Notes under the pieces: model-generated
Told to the model about the DNA's origin: nothing
Seen by the model: only the letters and a program-made list of their open reading frames with translations
Databases searched by the model: none
In this document: piece by piece, positions 16,516 to 25,368 of the stretch
Layout: each line of letters opens with the position of its first letter
Position numbering within the stretch: position 1 is the first letter of the stretch
Made by a program: the position numbers and the translations under genes
Origin: Rheinheimera sp.
Lineage (GTDB): Bacteria > Pseudomonadota > Gammaproteobacteria > Enterobacterales > Alteromonadaceae
Length of the DNA: 45,814 nucleotides
NCBI GenBank assembly: GCA_003543135.1
Contig: DPJG01000004.1
Coordinates: 1 to 45,814, forward strand
Direction: 5' to 3'

Positions 16516-18683
16516 CAGCTTAACCGCCGGCGCAGATACAAGGTGGATAACGGCGGTAAATCCAGCTGTAACTGCCAGCCCGGATTATAAACGCCCTGGT
16601 TAGCCGACAAATGGCTGCCCACCGGATAATTGCTGCCCCAGTAATAGCTGCTGTCTGAATTGAGGATCACCTCATAATCACCGTGCTGCTCCACATCCAG
16701 CAAATAAGCTGGCCTTGGCACTGGGGTGAAGTTGCACACCACATACAAGACTTCACCGGCTCGGCTGTAACGCTTAAAGGACAAGGTGCTATGGTCAGCA
16801 TCCTGATGTTCTATCCAGGCAAAACCGGCCGGTTCGTGATCCAGCTGATGCAAAGGTGCACAGCGGCGGTAGGTATAATTCAGATCCCGCACCAGCTGCT
16901 GTACGCCACGGTGTTTTTCAAAGTCCAGCAAAAACCAGGGCAAGGCCTGATTGTGATTCCACTCTGTGCCCTGGCCAAACTCATTACCCATAAAATTCAG
17001 TTTTTTGCCCGGATGCGCGAACATAAAAGCATAATATGCGCGTAAGTTGGCGGCTTGTTGCCACTCATCACCCGGCATTTTGTTCAGAATACTGCCTTTG
17101 CCATGCACCACTTCGTCGTGTGACAGCGGCAGAATAAAGTTTTCGCTAAAGGCATACACCATGGAAAAAGTCAGGTCGTTATGGTGAAACTTGCGGTAAG
17201 CGGGGTCTTTACTGATATACCTCAGGCTGTCGTTCATCCAGCCCATATTCCATTTAAAACCAAAACCAAGACCACCAAGGTCAACAGGCCGGCTCACACC
17301 ATGAAAAGAAGTGGACTCTTCCGCAATAGTAATAGCCTTGGGGAACTGGGCGTATACTTCCTGATTGAGCCACTTTAACAAGCTGATGGCTTCGTAGTTG
17401 TGATTGCCACCGTCCACATTCGGGATCCACTCCCCATGCTCGCGCGAATAATCCAGGTACAGCATGGAAGCAACGGCGTCTACCCGCAAACCATCAATAT
17501 GGAAGTGATCCAGCCAATACAGAGCGCTCGCCACTAAAAACTGCCGCACATAATCTTTGCCGTAATCATAAATGCAGGAATTCCAATCCGGATGCCAGCC
17601 GCGGCGTGGATCGGCGTATTCATATAAATGGCCACCATCAAAACGGGCCAAACCATGGCCATCTTCCGGAAAATGCGCCGGCACCCAGTCTAATATCACA
17701 CCAATACCGGCCTGATGGCAGGCATCAACAAAAGCTTTAAATTGATCCGGAGTGCCAAAACGTGAAGTCGCCGCAAAAAGCCCAAGCGGCTGATAACCCC
17801 AGGAACCTGAATACGGATGCTCCATCACAGGTAACAGCTCAATATGGGTGTAACCCAGATCTTTGACATAAGGTATAAGGCTTGTTGCCAACTCAGGATA
17901 AGTCAGAGGCGAACCATCGGTGTGGGTGCGCCAGGAGCCCAGATGCACTTCATAAATGCTCATCGGGCTTTGATAAGGCAGATGTTCCCGCTGTAACCAC
18001 TGGCTGTCCTGCCACTGATATTTGCTGTGATCAAACACCAATGACGCATGAGACGGGTATTGTTCGGCAGCAAAAGCTAAAGGATCGGCTTTATGCGGTA
18101 ATAAATGACCGCTGGCGTCTTTAATTTCGTATTTGTAGCGAACCCCTTCGCCCACCTGCGGCAACACCAACACCCAGTGGCCACACTGGGTACGTTCCAT
18201 CGGATGGCAACGGCCATCCCAGTCGTTCATATCGCCGATTAAACTCACCGCACTGGCGTGTGGCGCATACACAGCAAAACGGGTGGCTTTGTGCGTTTTT
18301 TTGCCCAGTTGCAGGCTGATGATCTGAGCGCCAAGCTGGCTGTACAGATTCTCTGGTCGCATATGAACATAATGCACCGCATAAAATGCTTCTTCCTTAA
18401 ACTGATAGGGATCCAGCAGTTCATACTGATATTGCCCCTGCGTTACCTTCAGTTTATACAGCTCAGTTTTGCGTTTACGCGGCAGCTGCAGGGTAAAAAC
18501 GCCTGGGACTGAGTTATCTTCGTTCATCTGGCCCCAGCTGCTGTGATCGTCAAAGCTAAGCACTTCAACAGCTCTCGCTTTGGGCAAATACACCCGAATC
18601 AACCAGCCTTTATCTGCTTTTTGCCAGCCCAATAAGGCAAATGGATGGGCACAACGAACTTCAGCTAACGAGGCAAGACTCAT
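16515..18683 (-). CDS. glgB: 1,4-alpha-glucan branching enzyme
   Basis: It introduces alpha-1,6 branches into glycogen. Two N-terminal CBM48-like modules (about 10-110 and 120-225) precede the GH13 barrel. The catalytic residues are Asp402 (DGLRVDAVASMLYLDY), Glu455 (TIAEEST) and the Asp in PLSHDEVVHGKGS. I chose the ATG at 18683 because an AAGGA site lies six to seven bases upstream. It gives 722 residues, close to E. coli GlgB (728). The frame is open a further 16 codons upstream but without a good start. It lies between malQ and glgX on the same strand. No glgC, glgA or glgP is in the window. Confidence 0.95.
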   Translation of the reverse strand: MSLASLAEVRCAHPFALLGWQKADKGWLIRVYLPKARAVEVLSFDDHSSWGQMNEDNSVPGVFTLQLPRKRKTELYKLKVTQGQYQYELLDPYQFKEEAFYAVHYVHMRPENLYSQLGAQIISLQLGKKTHKATRFAVYAPHASAVSLIGDMNDWDGRCHPMERTQCGHWVLVLPQVGEGVRYKYEIKDASGHLLPHKADPLAFAAEQYPSHASLVFDHSKYQWQDSQWLQREHLPYQSPMSIYEVHLGSWRTHTDGSPLTYPELATSLIPYVKDLGYTHIELLPVMEHPYSGSWGYQPLGLFAATSRFGTPDQFKAFVDACHQAGIGVILDWVPAHFPEDGHGLARFDGGHLYEYADPRRGWHPDWNSCIYDYGKDYVRQFLVASALYWLDHFHIDGLRVDAVASMLYLDYSREHGEWIPNVDGGNHNYEAISLLKWLNQEVYAQFPKAITIAEESTSFHGVSRPVDLGGLGFGFKWNMGWMNDSLRYISKDPAYRKFHHNDLTFSMVYAFSENFILPLSHDEVVHGKGSILNKMPGDEWQQAANLRAYYAFMFAHPGKKLNFMGNEFGQGTEWNHNQALPWFLLDFEKHRGVQQLVRDLNYTYRRCAPLHQLDHEPAGFAWIEHQDADHSTLSFKRYSRAGEVLYVVCNFTPVPRPAYLLDVEQHGDYEVILNSDSSYYWGSNYPVGSHLSANQGVYNPGWQLQLDLPPLSTLYLRRRLS

Positions 18684-18738
18684 AACATATCCTTTGACAT
18701 TGACAGGGGCCTTGTTCACCAGGCGCAACAAGCAGAGT

Positions 18739-18770
18739 ACTCCGGTAACAGAAGTTACCGGAGTTTTTTT
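18739..18770 (+). terminator. Terminator-like hairpin facing the plus strand between malQ and glgB
   Basis: A perfect 11-bp stem (ACTCCGGTAAC / GTTACCGGAGT) with a 4-base loop is followed by seven T on the plus strand. Both flanking genes run on the minus strand, where the hairpin is followed by GTACTCTG, not by T. As drawn it would stop antisense transcription moving toward malQ. On the sense mRNA it would be a stable intercistronic hairpin 8 to 38 bases after the malQ stop. Confidence 0.7.
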
Positions 18771-18776
18771 ATTGAA

Positions 18777-20981
18777 TTATGAATATAAGCCAGAACGGCG
18801 ATTTGCTGTCAAATTTTGCAGATGAGCACTGATGTGGCCGGCAGATTCAAGTTGCTCTAAGGTCATACTAAGTTTGCGCCGCCAATTGGCATATTCGTCA
18901 CTGGTGCCCGGCACATTCACCGGCTCCAGCATCTCCATCCAGTCTTCCAGCTGCAGACATAACAACTGACAACTGCCTTTGGCCAGATGTTGTTGCAGTG
19001 CATAGTTTAAAGTGCGGTCCATCCCGAGATTTTCCACAGAGCGCGGATAATCGGCCGGTAAGGCATGATGACCATGCAAAGAATCCAGAATACGCTGTTT
19101 GGCTTTGTGCCGGTCGGCGTATAACCCAGGCAGAATCTCTTCGGTATAAAGCCCGAGTTTTAACCCAAGTTTTAAGTCAGAACAATGCCAGAAGCCAATC
19201 AAAGTCGGCATATCATGGGTGGTTAATGCCGACATCGCCTGCACCGGATAATGCGCAGTAGAAATATAACCACCATCTTCGGCCTGCTCAAAAAAGAAGA
19301 TACGATATGAATACATACCAAATTGTTGCAGCAGCTCAAAAATGCCATCCGGCACTGTGCCTAAATCTTCGCCTATCACCACCGCCTGCTGACGCTGGCT
19401 TTCCAGCGCCAGAATGCCGAGTAAATCCATAATAGGATAATAAATATAAGCGCCTTCACCGGCAGACTGCGCGCCTTTGGGCACCCACCATAACCTTAAT
19501 AACGCCATCACATGGTCAATACGCAAAGCACCTGAGTCCTGCATATTGGCGCGAAACAGCTCAATCATCGGTCTGTAGGCCTGACGGAACAGCTGATAAG
19601 GCAACATCGGCGGTAAACCCCAGTTCTGACCTTTAGGACCCAGAATATCCGGTGGTGCGCCAACACTGGCATTACGGCAATATAAATCCGGATTTGACCA
19701 GATTTCAGTAGAAGCTTCACTGACACCGACGGCCAGGTCACGGTACAAACCTAACAACATGCCACTGGCTTTGGCCTGTTGTTGTACTGTGGCCAGCTGC
19801 TGCTGGGCACAAAATTGCAGATAACTAAAAAATTCAATGTCGTCCTGATTTGCTGCGGCAAACTGCTGCACCGCTTCACTGTGGGCATCACGGTATTGCT
19901 CTGGCCAGTTTGGCCAGCCCCAGGCATGTGGATCTTTGGCAATTAAATGCATATGCAAGGCATCATAAAGCGCCAACTGACGCAGGCTGTCGCCGCCTTG
20001 TTGTTTAAAGGCTGCAAAATCAGCCGCAAGCTTCGGATTTGCTTGCTGGTGTTCGATAAACCAGTGAAACAAGGTTTTCAGCGCCGGCAGTTTCAGCTGC
20101 ATCACGCCGCTGTAATCCACCCAGTCTTTACTGCGCTGCGCTTGTACTGCTTCAACAAAATGGGGGGCATTGACCAAAGCTGCGGTTTGCAAACAGTCAG
20201 CAAAACCCGGCATTTGCGGCACACTTAAATAAATGATGTTCAGCCAGCGGCGCGACGAAGGGCTGTAAGGGCTGGCCGATTCCGGCATCGCAGGGTAAAG
20301 CGCATGAATAGGGTTTAAGCCAACAAAATCAGCACCTTGTTTGGCTAAATAACTGACCAGACGCCCCAAATCGGCAAAGTCGCCAATACCCCAGTTGCTG
20401 TCCGATTTTAATCCATACAGCTGAACCGAAACGCCCCACTGCTTTTGCGTTTGAAATTGCTGCGGCTGGAAACAACGTTCAGGTGTAATGATCAGCGACT
20501 GTTGATAAACCTCATCATCACCTTCAATGGCAAGGCTCAGTTGGTGGTAACCCAACGGCAGATCAAAGTTAAAACTATGTTCATACTGCTGATATTCAGT
20601 GTCATCGAGCAGCATCACGCCGGACAACTCGGCATCGATGGCGCTATAGCTAAAAGCATGGGTTTGCCCCTGCTCTGTGGTCAGGGTAACTGTCAGTTGC
20701 TGGTGCACTTCGTCTATCGGCAATCTGATTTGTAAACGGTATTGCTGCTCTGCGCTCTGCTGCTGAACCGAGACCGGATCCAGCGGCTCTAACCAATGTA
20801 ACTTCTGCCGCTCTGCCAGTTGAGCCGCCGCCAGGGTGTCGTTGTCGATGGCAAAACCAAGAGCCGCCAGTAATTTAAGCTGATCCTGCTCTTTTACTTC
20901 GGTGGCATTGCCCCAGGCGTCGGTGAAGGCTGTTTCAATACCGTTAAAGCGGATTAAATCAGCAAGAAGTTTTTTGTCCAT
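18777..20981 (-). CDS. malQ: 4-alpha-glucanotransferase (amylomaltase)
   Basis: It transfers maltodextrin segments between glucans in maltose/glycogen metabolism. This is the bacterial MalQ form with an extra N-terminal region (about 1-170). The GH77 barrel carries the nucleophile Asp489 (ALRIDHVMALLRLWW), acid/base Glu538 (VIGEDLGTVP) and Asp590 (TTHDMPT). The 734 residues are typical for this subtype. A GGAG site lies five bases before the ATG. It starts 233 bases from the divergent gap gene, and both share an intergenic region with two HexR-like operators. It probably heads an operon with glgB and glgX. Confidence 0.94.
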   Translation of the reverse strand: MDKKLLADLIRFNGIETAFTDAWGNATEVKEQDQLKLLAALGFAIDNDTLAAAQLAERQKLHWLEPLDPVSVQQQSAEQQYRLQIRLPIDEVHQQLTVTLTTEQGQTHAFSYSAIDAELSGVMLLDDTEYQQYEHSFNFDLPLGYHQLSLAIEGDDEVYQQSLIITPERCFQPQQFQTQKQWGVSVQLYGLKSDSNWGIGDFADLGRLVSYLAKQGADFVGLNPIHALYPAMPESASPYSPSSRRWLNIIYLSVPQMPGFADCLQTAALVNAPHFVEAVQAQRSKDWVDYSGVMQLKLPALKTLFHWFIEHQQANPKLAADFAAFKQQGGDSLRQLALYDALHMHLIAKDPHAWGWPNWPEQYRDAHSEAVQQFAAANQDDIEFFSYLQFCAQQQLATVQQQAKASGMLLGLYRDLAVGVSEASTEIWSNPDLYCRNASVGAPPDILGPKGQNWGLPPMLPYQLFRQAYRPMIELFRANMQDSGALRIDHVMALLRLWWVPKGAQSAGEGAYIYYPIMDLLGILALESQRQQAVVIGEDLGTVPDGIFELLQQFGMYSYRIFFFEQAEDGGYISTAHYPVQAMSALTTHDMPTLIGFWHCSDLKLGLKLGLYTEEILPGLYADRHKAKQRILDSLHGHHALPADYPRSVENLGMDRTLNYALQQHLAKGSCQLLCLQLEDWMEMLEPVNVPGTSDEYANWRRKLSMTLEQLESAGHISAHLQNLTANRRSGLYS

Positions 20982-21110
20982 AAAGGCTCCAAATCAGTGC
21001 GTCGCGGTGGAAGTGCCGGTGTTTTCATTGGCTTTTTTATGCATCTGACCGGCTTAGCCTGAGCAGTATACGACGTAAAAAATTACTTTCGATGGCTAAA
21101 TGCGGCTTTA

Positions 21111-21125
21111 TGTCATTAAATTACA
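21111..21125. promoter_or_regulatory. HexR-like operator 1 (malQ/gap divergent region)
   Basis: TGTCATTAAATTACA matches 14 of 15 positions of the palindrome TGTAATTAAATTACA known for the sugar-acid-responsive repressor HexR in gammaproteobacteria. It is 90 bases upstream of gap and 130 bases upstream of malQ. The match is direct; regulation by HexR is inferred, and no hexR gene is in the window. Confidence 0.6.
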
Positions 21126-21173
21126 TAAATACGATTGCATAACGTTTTTGAGCTTGAAAAATGGCAAAAAACA

Positions 21174-21188
21174 TGTAATTTTACTACA
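21174..21188. promoter_or_regulatory. HexR-like operator 2, close to the gap start
   Basis: TGTAATTTTACTACA keeps the perfect left half-site TGTAAT and the right-end TACA of the HexR palindrome. It ends 26 bases before the gap ATG. It lies near where a gap promoter or its start site would fall, suitable for repression, but the promoter itself is not clear to me. Confidence 0.5.
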
Positions 21189-21214
21189 CAATTGACAATC
21201 ATTCGGGGTGAGCC

Positions 21215-22222
21215 ATGACAATTCGTGTTGCAATTAATGGATTTGGCCGTATCGGCCGTAATGTTTTACGTGCTTTATATGAAAGTAAGAAGTCGTACGA
21301 CATCAAAGTTGTGGCTATTAATGATCTGGGTGATGCTGCTATTAATGCCCACTTACTGAAATACGACACAGCGCACGGTATTTTCCAGGCCAATGTTGAA
21401 CATTCTGATAAAGCTATTTATGTCAATCAGGACGAAATTTTAACCCTGAGTGAGCGTAACCCGGCCAACCTGCCCTGGGCCGATTTAAAAGTTGATGTGG
21501 TACTGGAATGTACCGGCCTCTTTACCGACCGCACAACTGCTGGCGCGCATTTAACTGCTGGCGCGAAAAAAGTCATTATTTCAGCACCGGCCAAAGATGT
21601 AGACGCCACAGTGGTTTATGGTGTCAATCATAATGTGATCACATCTGATATGACCATCATCTCCAACGCCAGCTGCACCACCAACTGTTTGTCACCCATT
21701 GCCAAACCATTAAATGATGTGCTGGGCATTGAATCAGGTCTGATGACCACTATTCATGCTTACACCAATGACCAACGTTTAAGCGATGTGTACCACACTG
21801 ACGTGCGCCGTGCCCGCGCTGCCGCAATGTCGATGATCCCCACCAAAACCGGTGCAGCCGCTGCTGTTGGTTTAGTGGTACCTGAACTCAAAGGTAAATT
21901 TGATGGTTTAGCGGTACGGGTGCCAACACTGAACGTGTCTTTGGTTGATTTAACTTTTATTGCCGGTCGTAACACCACAGTAGAGGAAGTGAACGACATT
22001 ATCCGCAAAGCGGCCGGCGAATTCCCGATGAATCAGGTGCTGGCTGTGAATGATTTACCGCTGGTGTCGGTTGATTTTAATCACAACCCAATGTCATCAA
22101 TTTTTGATGCCACTGAAACCCGGGTCAATGGCCGTCTGGTCAAAGTGATGGCCTGGTATGACAATGAATGGGGTTTCAGTAACCGCATGCTTGATAATAC
22201 TGTCGAGCTGATGAAAGCTTAA
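21215..22222 (+). CDS. gap: Type I glyceraldehyde-3-phosphate dehydrogenase
   Basis: A conventional NAD(P)-dependent GAPDH of 335 residues in glycolysis/gluconeogenesis. It has an N-terminal Rossmann motif ([10 protein letters not shown]), the catalytic Cys154 ([12 protein letters not shown]), the substrate loop (HAYTNDQR) and the C-terminal [13 protein letters not shown]. Some N-terminal features ([18 protein letters not shown]) recall erythrose-4-phosphate dehydrogenase. However, the HAYTNDQ loop and [10 protein letters not shown] segment fit GAPDH. A GGGGTGAG ribosome-binding site precedes the ATG. Two HexR-like sites lie upstream, a UUCG-loop terminator lies downstream, and a mutarotase gene comes next. 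A second, long GAPDH is encoded at 9675-11126. Confidence 0.94.
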   Translation: MTIRVAINGFGRIGRNVLRALYESKKSYDIKVVAINDLGDAAINAHLLKYDTAHGIFQANVEHSDKAIYVNQDEILTLSERNPANLPWADLKVDVVLECTGLFTDRTTAGAHLTAGAKKVIISAPAKDVDATVVYGVNHNVITSDMTIISNASCTTNCLSPIAKPLNDVLGIESGLMTTIHAYTNDQRLSDVYHTDVRRARAAAMSMIPTKTGAAAAVGLVVPELKGKFDGLAVRVPTLNVSLVDLTFIAGRNTTVEEVNDIIRKAAGEFPMNQVLAVNDLPLVSVDFNHNPMSSIFDATETRVNGRLVKVMAWYDNEWGFSNRMLDNTVELMKA

Positions 22223-22295
22223 CTGGGTCAGGGTCTGGCCTGCAGCAACTACAGTATGCCGCCACAGACTTTTGCACCAGCAAATAAATTAGCCC

Positions 22296-22320
22296 AAAAG
22301 GCGACTTCGGTCGCCTTTTT
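22296..22320 (+). terminator. Rho-independent terminator of gap
   Basis: GGCGAC and GTCGCC pair around a TTCG tetraloop, extended by flanking A and T runs. It lies 74 bases after the gap stop and 40 bases before the mutarotase gene. Confidence 0.88.
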
Positions 22321-22359
22321 CATTAATAATCTCAGCACTTTGATTGCCTGGTTTTTACA

Positions 22360-23226
22360 ATGCACAATAACTCCATTCAACAACTGTCAGGTTTTGGCCC
22401 TTTAGCCGGTTTACCTTGTTATCAACTCAACGCCAATGGCGCCAGGGTGGTCGTTTCTGCTTATGGTGCTCATGTACTCTCTTATCAAAATGCCGCCGGG
22501 CGTGAATTGTTGTGGTTATCTGAAACAGCAAAGTGGCAACACAACAGTGCCATTCGTGGTGGTGTACCTATATGTTGGCCATGGTTCGGTAAAGCAGCTG
22601 CTGAATTTGCTGCAGAAGCCTCAGGGGTGCCCAATCACGGTCTGGTGCGCACAGCGTTTTGGCAAATGACACAACAACATATTTCAGCTGAAGCTGTCTC
22701 CATTGGTTTTAGCATTGAACTTGCTGAGCTGCCGTGGCACAAAAACGCCGGCACAGACAATCAACCAGTCCGGTTAGACTATCTGCTGACCTTATCCGAT
22801 GAACTGAAGCTGCAACTACACTGCGACGCAGTGATGATGCAACAAGCGGCTCTGCATAGTTATTTTCGGGTACCACAAGTCGAAGGGGCTATTGTCAGTC
22901 CACTGCCACAGCAGTGTTTTGACAAGGTGAATAACAACACATTGCACCTGAACCAAACTCAGCTGCAATTTCATGGGGAAATTGACCGGATTTACCCTGA
23001 TACCGCCAATACACTGACGCTGTTGACCGCAAATAGCGCCACTGCCTTGCTGACCATTGCACAACAAGGCCATGATGCCAGTGTGTTATGGAACCCTGGA
23101 CATATAAAAGCCGCAGCTATGGCGGATATGCATCCGGGCGCGGCAGCCGAGTTTGTATGTATAGAAAGTGCAAGGCTGGCTCTGGAACCACAGCCTTTGT
23201 CGTTAACACAAATTATCCGTGGTTAA
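22360..23226 (+). CDS. yeaD: D-hexose-6-phosphate mutarotase / aldose 1-epimerase family (YeaD-like)
   Basis: It is predicted to interconvert alpha and beta anomers of hexose-6-phosphates in the cytoplasm. It shows the YeaD pattern: LLWLSE near residue 50, IRGGVPICWPWFG (about 64-76), a catalytic-His region (PNHGLVR, about 91-97), and the later GEIDRIYP and VLWNPG... M-x-x-HPGAAAEFVCIE segments with the likely catalytic Glu. At 288 residues it is of usual length. The ribosome-binding site is weak. Following gap matches the enteric gapA-yeaD order, although a terminator lies between them here. Confidence 0.88.
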   Translation: MHNNSIQQLSGFGPLAGLPCYQLNANGARVVVSAYGAHVLSYQNAAGRELLWLSETAKWQHNSAIRGGVPICWPWFGKAAAEFAAEASGVPNHGLVRTAFWQMTQQHISAEAVSIGFSIELAELPWHKNAGTDNQPVRLDYLLTLSDELKLQLHCDAVMMQQAALHSYFRVPQVEGAIVSPLPQQCFDKVNNNTLHLNQTQLQFHGEIDRIYPDTANTLTLLTANSATALLTIAQQGHDASVLWNPGHIKAAAMADMHPGAAAEFVCIESARLALEPQPLSLTQIIRG

Positions 23227-23248
23227 AAAGCAGCCGGATATTGATTGC

Positions 23249-23644
23249 TCAATCCGGCCAACGGGAATAAAAACTGTCCTGCAACGTGATTTTGTCGCCG
23301 TTTTGATATGTCACTTCAAGTTCAAGTTGCCACTGCATCCTGGGTTCAGTGCAGGCGCCTAACATCAGTTCGGCTTGCCACTGCTGTTGTTTTCGCTCAA
23401 ACCGCAGTGGTATTTCCCCCATATACATAGTTTTGCCCCGGATGATGCCTGTAACCTTCGAAACCGCCTCTTTGCCAGTATCCAGCTTTAACAATAAAGG
23501 CGTTTCAACCGGCATATCCCCAGGCAGATAACTCAGGGTAAATGTTTTTAACTGCACCTGACGTGTAGTTGTCGTTTTGGCAGCTTCTTGCGGGCTGCAT
23601 GCAGCTAACATCAACAAAACACAACCAAATACACTTTTCATCAC
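23249..23644 (-). CDS. Small lipoprotein divergent from the cco operon
   Basis: This is a predicted lipoprotein of about 131 residues with a signal peptide ending in the lipobox LAAC (Cys16). The mature part looks like an all-beta domain (LKTFTLSYLPGDMPVETPLLLKL... MYMGEIPLRF... ACTEPRMQWQLEL). It faintly resembles the YtkA/FixH-type beta sandwich, but I would not assign the family. Two conserved-looking cysteines are the lipidated Cys and one near residue 99. The start is GTG at 23644 or ATG at 23641; a GAGG site favours GTG slightly. It is convergent with the mutarotase gene and divergent from ccoN. Confidence 0.7.
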   Translation of the reverse strand: MMKSVFGCVLLMLAACSPQEAAKTTTTRQVQLKTFTLSYLPGDMPVETPLLLKLDTGKEAVSKVTGIIRGKTMYMGEIPLRFERKQQQWQAELMLGACTEPRMQWQLELEVTYQNGDKITLQDSFYSRWPD

Positions 23645-23738
23645 AACTTGTTTACCTCATTTTTCCGCGCCTATTGTAAGGCTTAGCGCACGCGACTGTG
23701 AAATTTCCGTCATTGTGCTCAAAAACTGAACAGCAACA

Positions 23739-23752
23739 TTGTTCTACATCAT
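23739..23752. promoter_or_regulatory. Candidate FNR/Anr box upstream of ccoN
   Basis: TTGTT-N4-ATCAT matches 8 of 10 defined positions of the FNR consensus TTGAT-N4-ATCAA. A TATCTT (23771-23776) or TATTAT (23794-23799) downstream could be the -10 box. The second would put the site near -60, a common class I activation distance. An fnr gene lies downstream in the same block, which supports the idea. Direct regulation is inferred. Confidence 0.45.
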
Positions 23753-23824
23753 AAAACCGGCGAGTCCGCCTATCTTTTTGGGGGTAAAACTCGTATTATC
23801 GCGCCCAAAGATTGGCAGGCAAAA

Positions 23825-23848
23825 CAAGGTTGTGTCAGAAAAACCTTG
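23825..23848 (+). other. ccoN leader hairpin 1
   Basis: A 7-bp inverted repeat (CAAGGTT / AACCTTG) with a 10-base loop in the presumed ccoN leader. It could be an RNA stem or a protein site; nothing decides between them. Confidence 0.35.
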
Positions 23849-23877
23849 CTAAACTATCGGTCTATTATAAGAAGGGT

Positions 23878-23897
23878 CACCCCCATGGGTGTTTTTT
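23878..23897 (+). terminator. ccoN leader hairpin 2 (terminator-like)
   Basis: CACCC and GGGTG pair around CCAT and are followed directly by six T, 33 bases before the ccoN ATG. This has the shape of a weak intrinsic terminator or attenuator inside the leader. The stem is only 5 bp, so it may be partial. Confidence 0.45.
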
Positions 23898-23930
23898 AAT
23901 AACTAGCAAAAAACTGCAGCGGAACTCAAC

Positions 23931-25358
23931 ATGAGCCAGACCAAATCGTTAAATGTTGACTACAACTACACGGTTGTCCGCCTCTTTGCCCTCACAACAG
24001 TGTTGTGGGGTATAGTCGGCATGACAGTAGGTGTTTTATTAGCGGCGCAATTATATTGGCCAGCACTGAACTTTGATACAGCCTGGTTGACTTACAGCCG
24101 ACTTCGTCCTCTTCATACCAATGCGGTAATTTTCGCTTTTGGTACCAGCGCCTTGTTCGCAACCTCTTATTACGTGGTGCAACGTACCTGTCAGGTTCGG
24201 CTTTATGCAGAAAAACTGGCGATGTTTACCTTTATTGGCTGGCAGGTGGTCATTATTGCTGCTGCCATTACCCTGCCAATGGGCATCAGCCAGAGCAAAG
24301 AATACGCTGAGCTGGAGTGGCCTATTGACCTGTTAATTGCTGTGGTATGGGTCAGTTATGCCATCGTGTTTTTCGGCACTATGATCAAAAGAACCACCAG
24401 CCATATTTATGTAGCCAACTGGTTCTACGGCGGCTTTATTATCACTGTTGCTGCGCTGCACATTGTCAACAGCATGGTGATCCCGGTATCTCTGACGAAA
24501 TCTTATTCTATCTACGGCGGCGCTGTGGATGCCATGGTGCAATGGTGGTATGGCCACAACGCAGTAGGTTTCCTGTTAACTGCGGGCTTCCTGGGTATGA
24601 TGTACTACTTCGTACCAAAACAAGCCGGCCGTCCTGTGTATTCTTACCGTTTGTCTGTCGTACACTTCTGGGCCTTAATCGCCCTGTACATCTGGGCCGG
24701 TTCTCACCACTTACACTACACTGCCCTGCCTGACTGGACTCAGTCTGTGGGTATGGTGATGTCAGTCATTCTGTTTGTGCCAAGCTGGGGCGGTATGATC
24801 AACGGTATCATGACCTTATCAGGCGCCTGGCATAAGCTGAAAACAGACCCAATCTTACGTTTCCTGATCGTGTCTTTATCTTTCTACGGCATGTCGACCT
24901 TCGAAGGTCCGATGATGGCGATCAAATCAGTAAACGCCTTATCTCACTACACAGACTGGACAGTTGGCCACGTTCACTCAGGCGCTTTAGGCTGGGTTGC
25001 CATGGTGTCTATCGGTGCTCTGTATCACTTAATTCCGGCCGTATTTGGTCAGGGTCGTATGTATAGCACCAAACTGGTGAACACCCACTTCTGGTTACAC
25101 ACCACTGGTGTTGTACTGTACATCGTTGCCATGTGGATCAGCGGTATTATGCAGGGCATGATGTGGCGTGCAGTAAACACTGACGGCACCCTGACGTACA
25201 GCTTTGTACAGTCACTGGAAGCCTCTTATCCGTTCTATCTGATGCGTTTTATCGGTGGTGTGTTTGTAGTCACAGGTATGCTGGTGATGGCGTACAACGT
25301 GATTAAAACAGTCCGTGCCAAACAAGGCGTGTTAGAGCCAGTAGCAGAAGCGGCGTAA
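23931..25358 (+). CDS. ccoN: cbb3-type cytochrome c oxidase subunit I
   Basis: This is the catalytic membrane subunit of the high-affinity cbb3 oxidase that reduces O2 and conserves energy. About twelve membrane helices are visible. Heme b and CuB histidine ligands are recognisable: HTNAVIF near residue 62, WYGHNAVGF near 206, GSHHLHYT near 257, and HVHSGALGW near 347. The 475 residues are normal. The ribosome-binding site (CGGA) is modest. It is the first gene of ccoN-O-Q-P; ccoO starts 10 bases later. Confidence 0.97.
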   Translation: MSQTKSLNVDYNYTVVRLFALTTVLWGIVGMTVGVLLAAQLYWPALNFDTAWLTYSRLRPLHTNAVIFAFGTSALFATSYYVVQRTCQVRLYAEKLAMFTFIGWQVVIIAAAITLPMGISQSKEYAELEWPIDLLIAVVWVSYAIVFFGTMIKRTTSHIYVANWFYGGFIITVAALHIVNSMVIPVSLTKSYSIYGGAVDAMVQWWYGHNAVGFLLTAGFLGMMYYFVPKQAGRPVYSYRLSVVHFWALIALYIWAGSHHLHYTALPDWTQSVGMVMSVILFVPSWGGMINGIMTLSGAWHKLKTDPILRFLIVSLSFYGMSTFEGPMMAIKSVNALSHYTDWTVGHVHSGALGWVAMVSIGALYHLIPAVFGQGRMYSTKLVNTHFWLHTTGVVLYIVAMWISGIMQGMMWRAVNTDGTLTYSFVQSLEASYPFYLMRFIGGVFVVTGMLVMAYNVIKTVRAKQGVLEPVAEAA

Positions 25359-25368
25359 GGAGCTTATC

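Noticed and set aside
21074-21088. A third HexR-like sequence (CGTAAAAAATTACTT)
   Set aside because: The half-sites are one base off the spacing of the consensus and the ends do not match.
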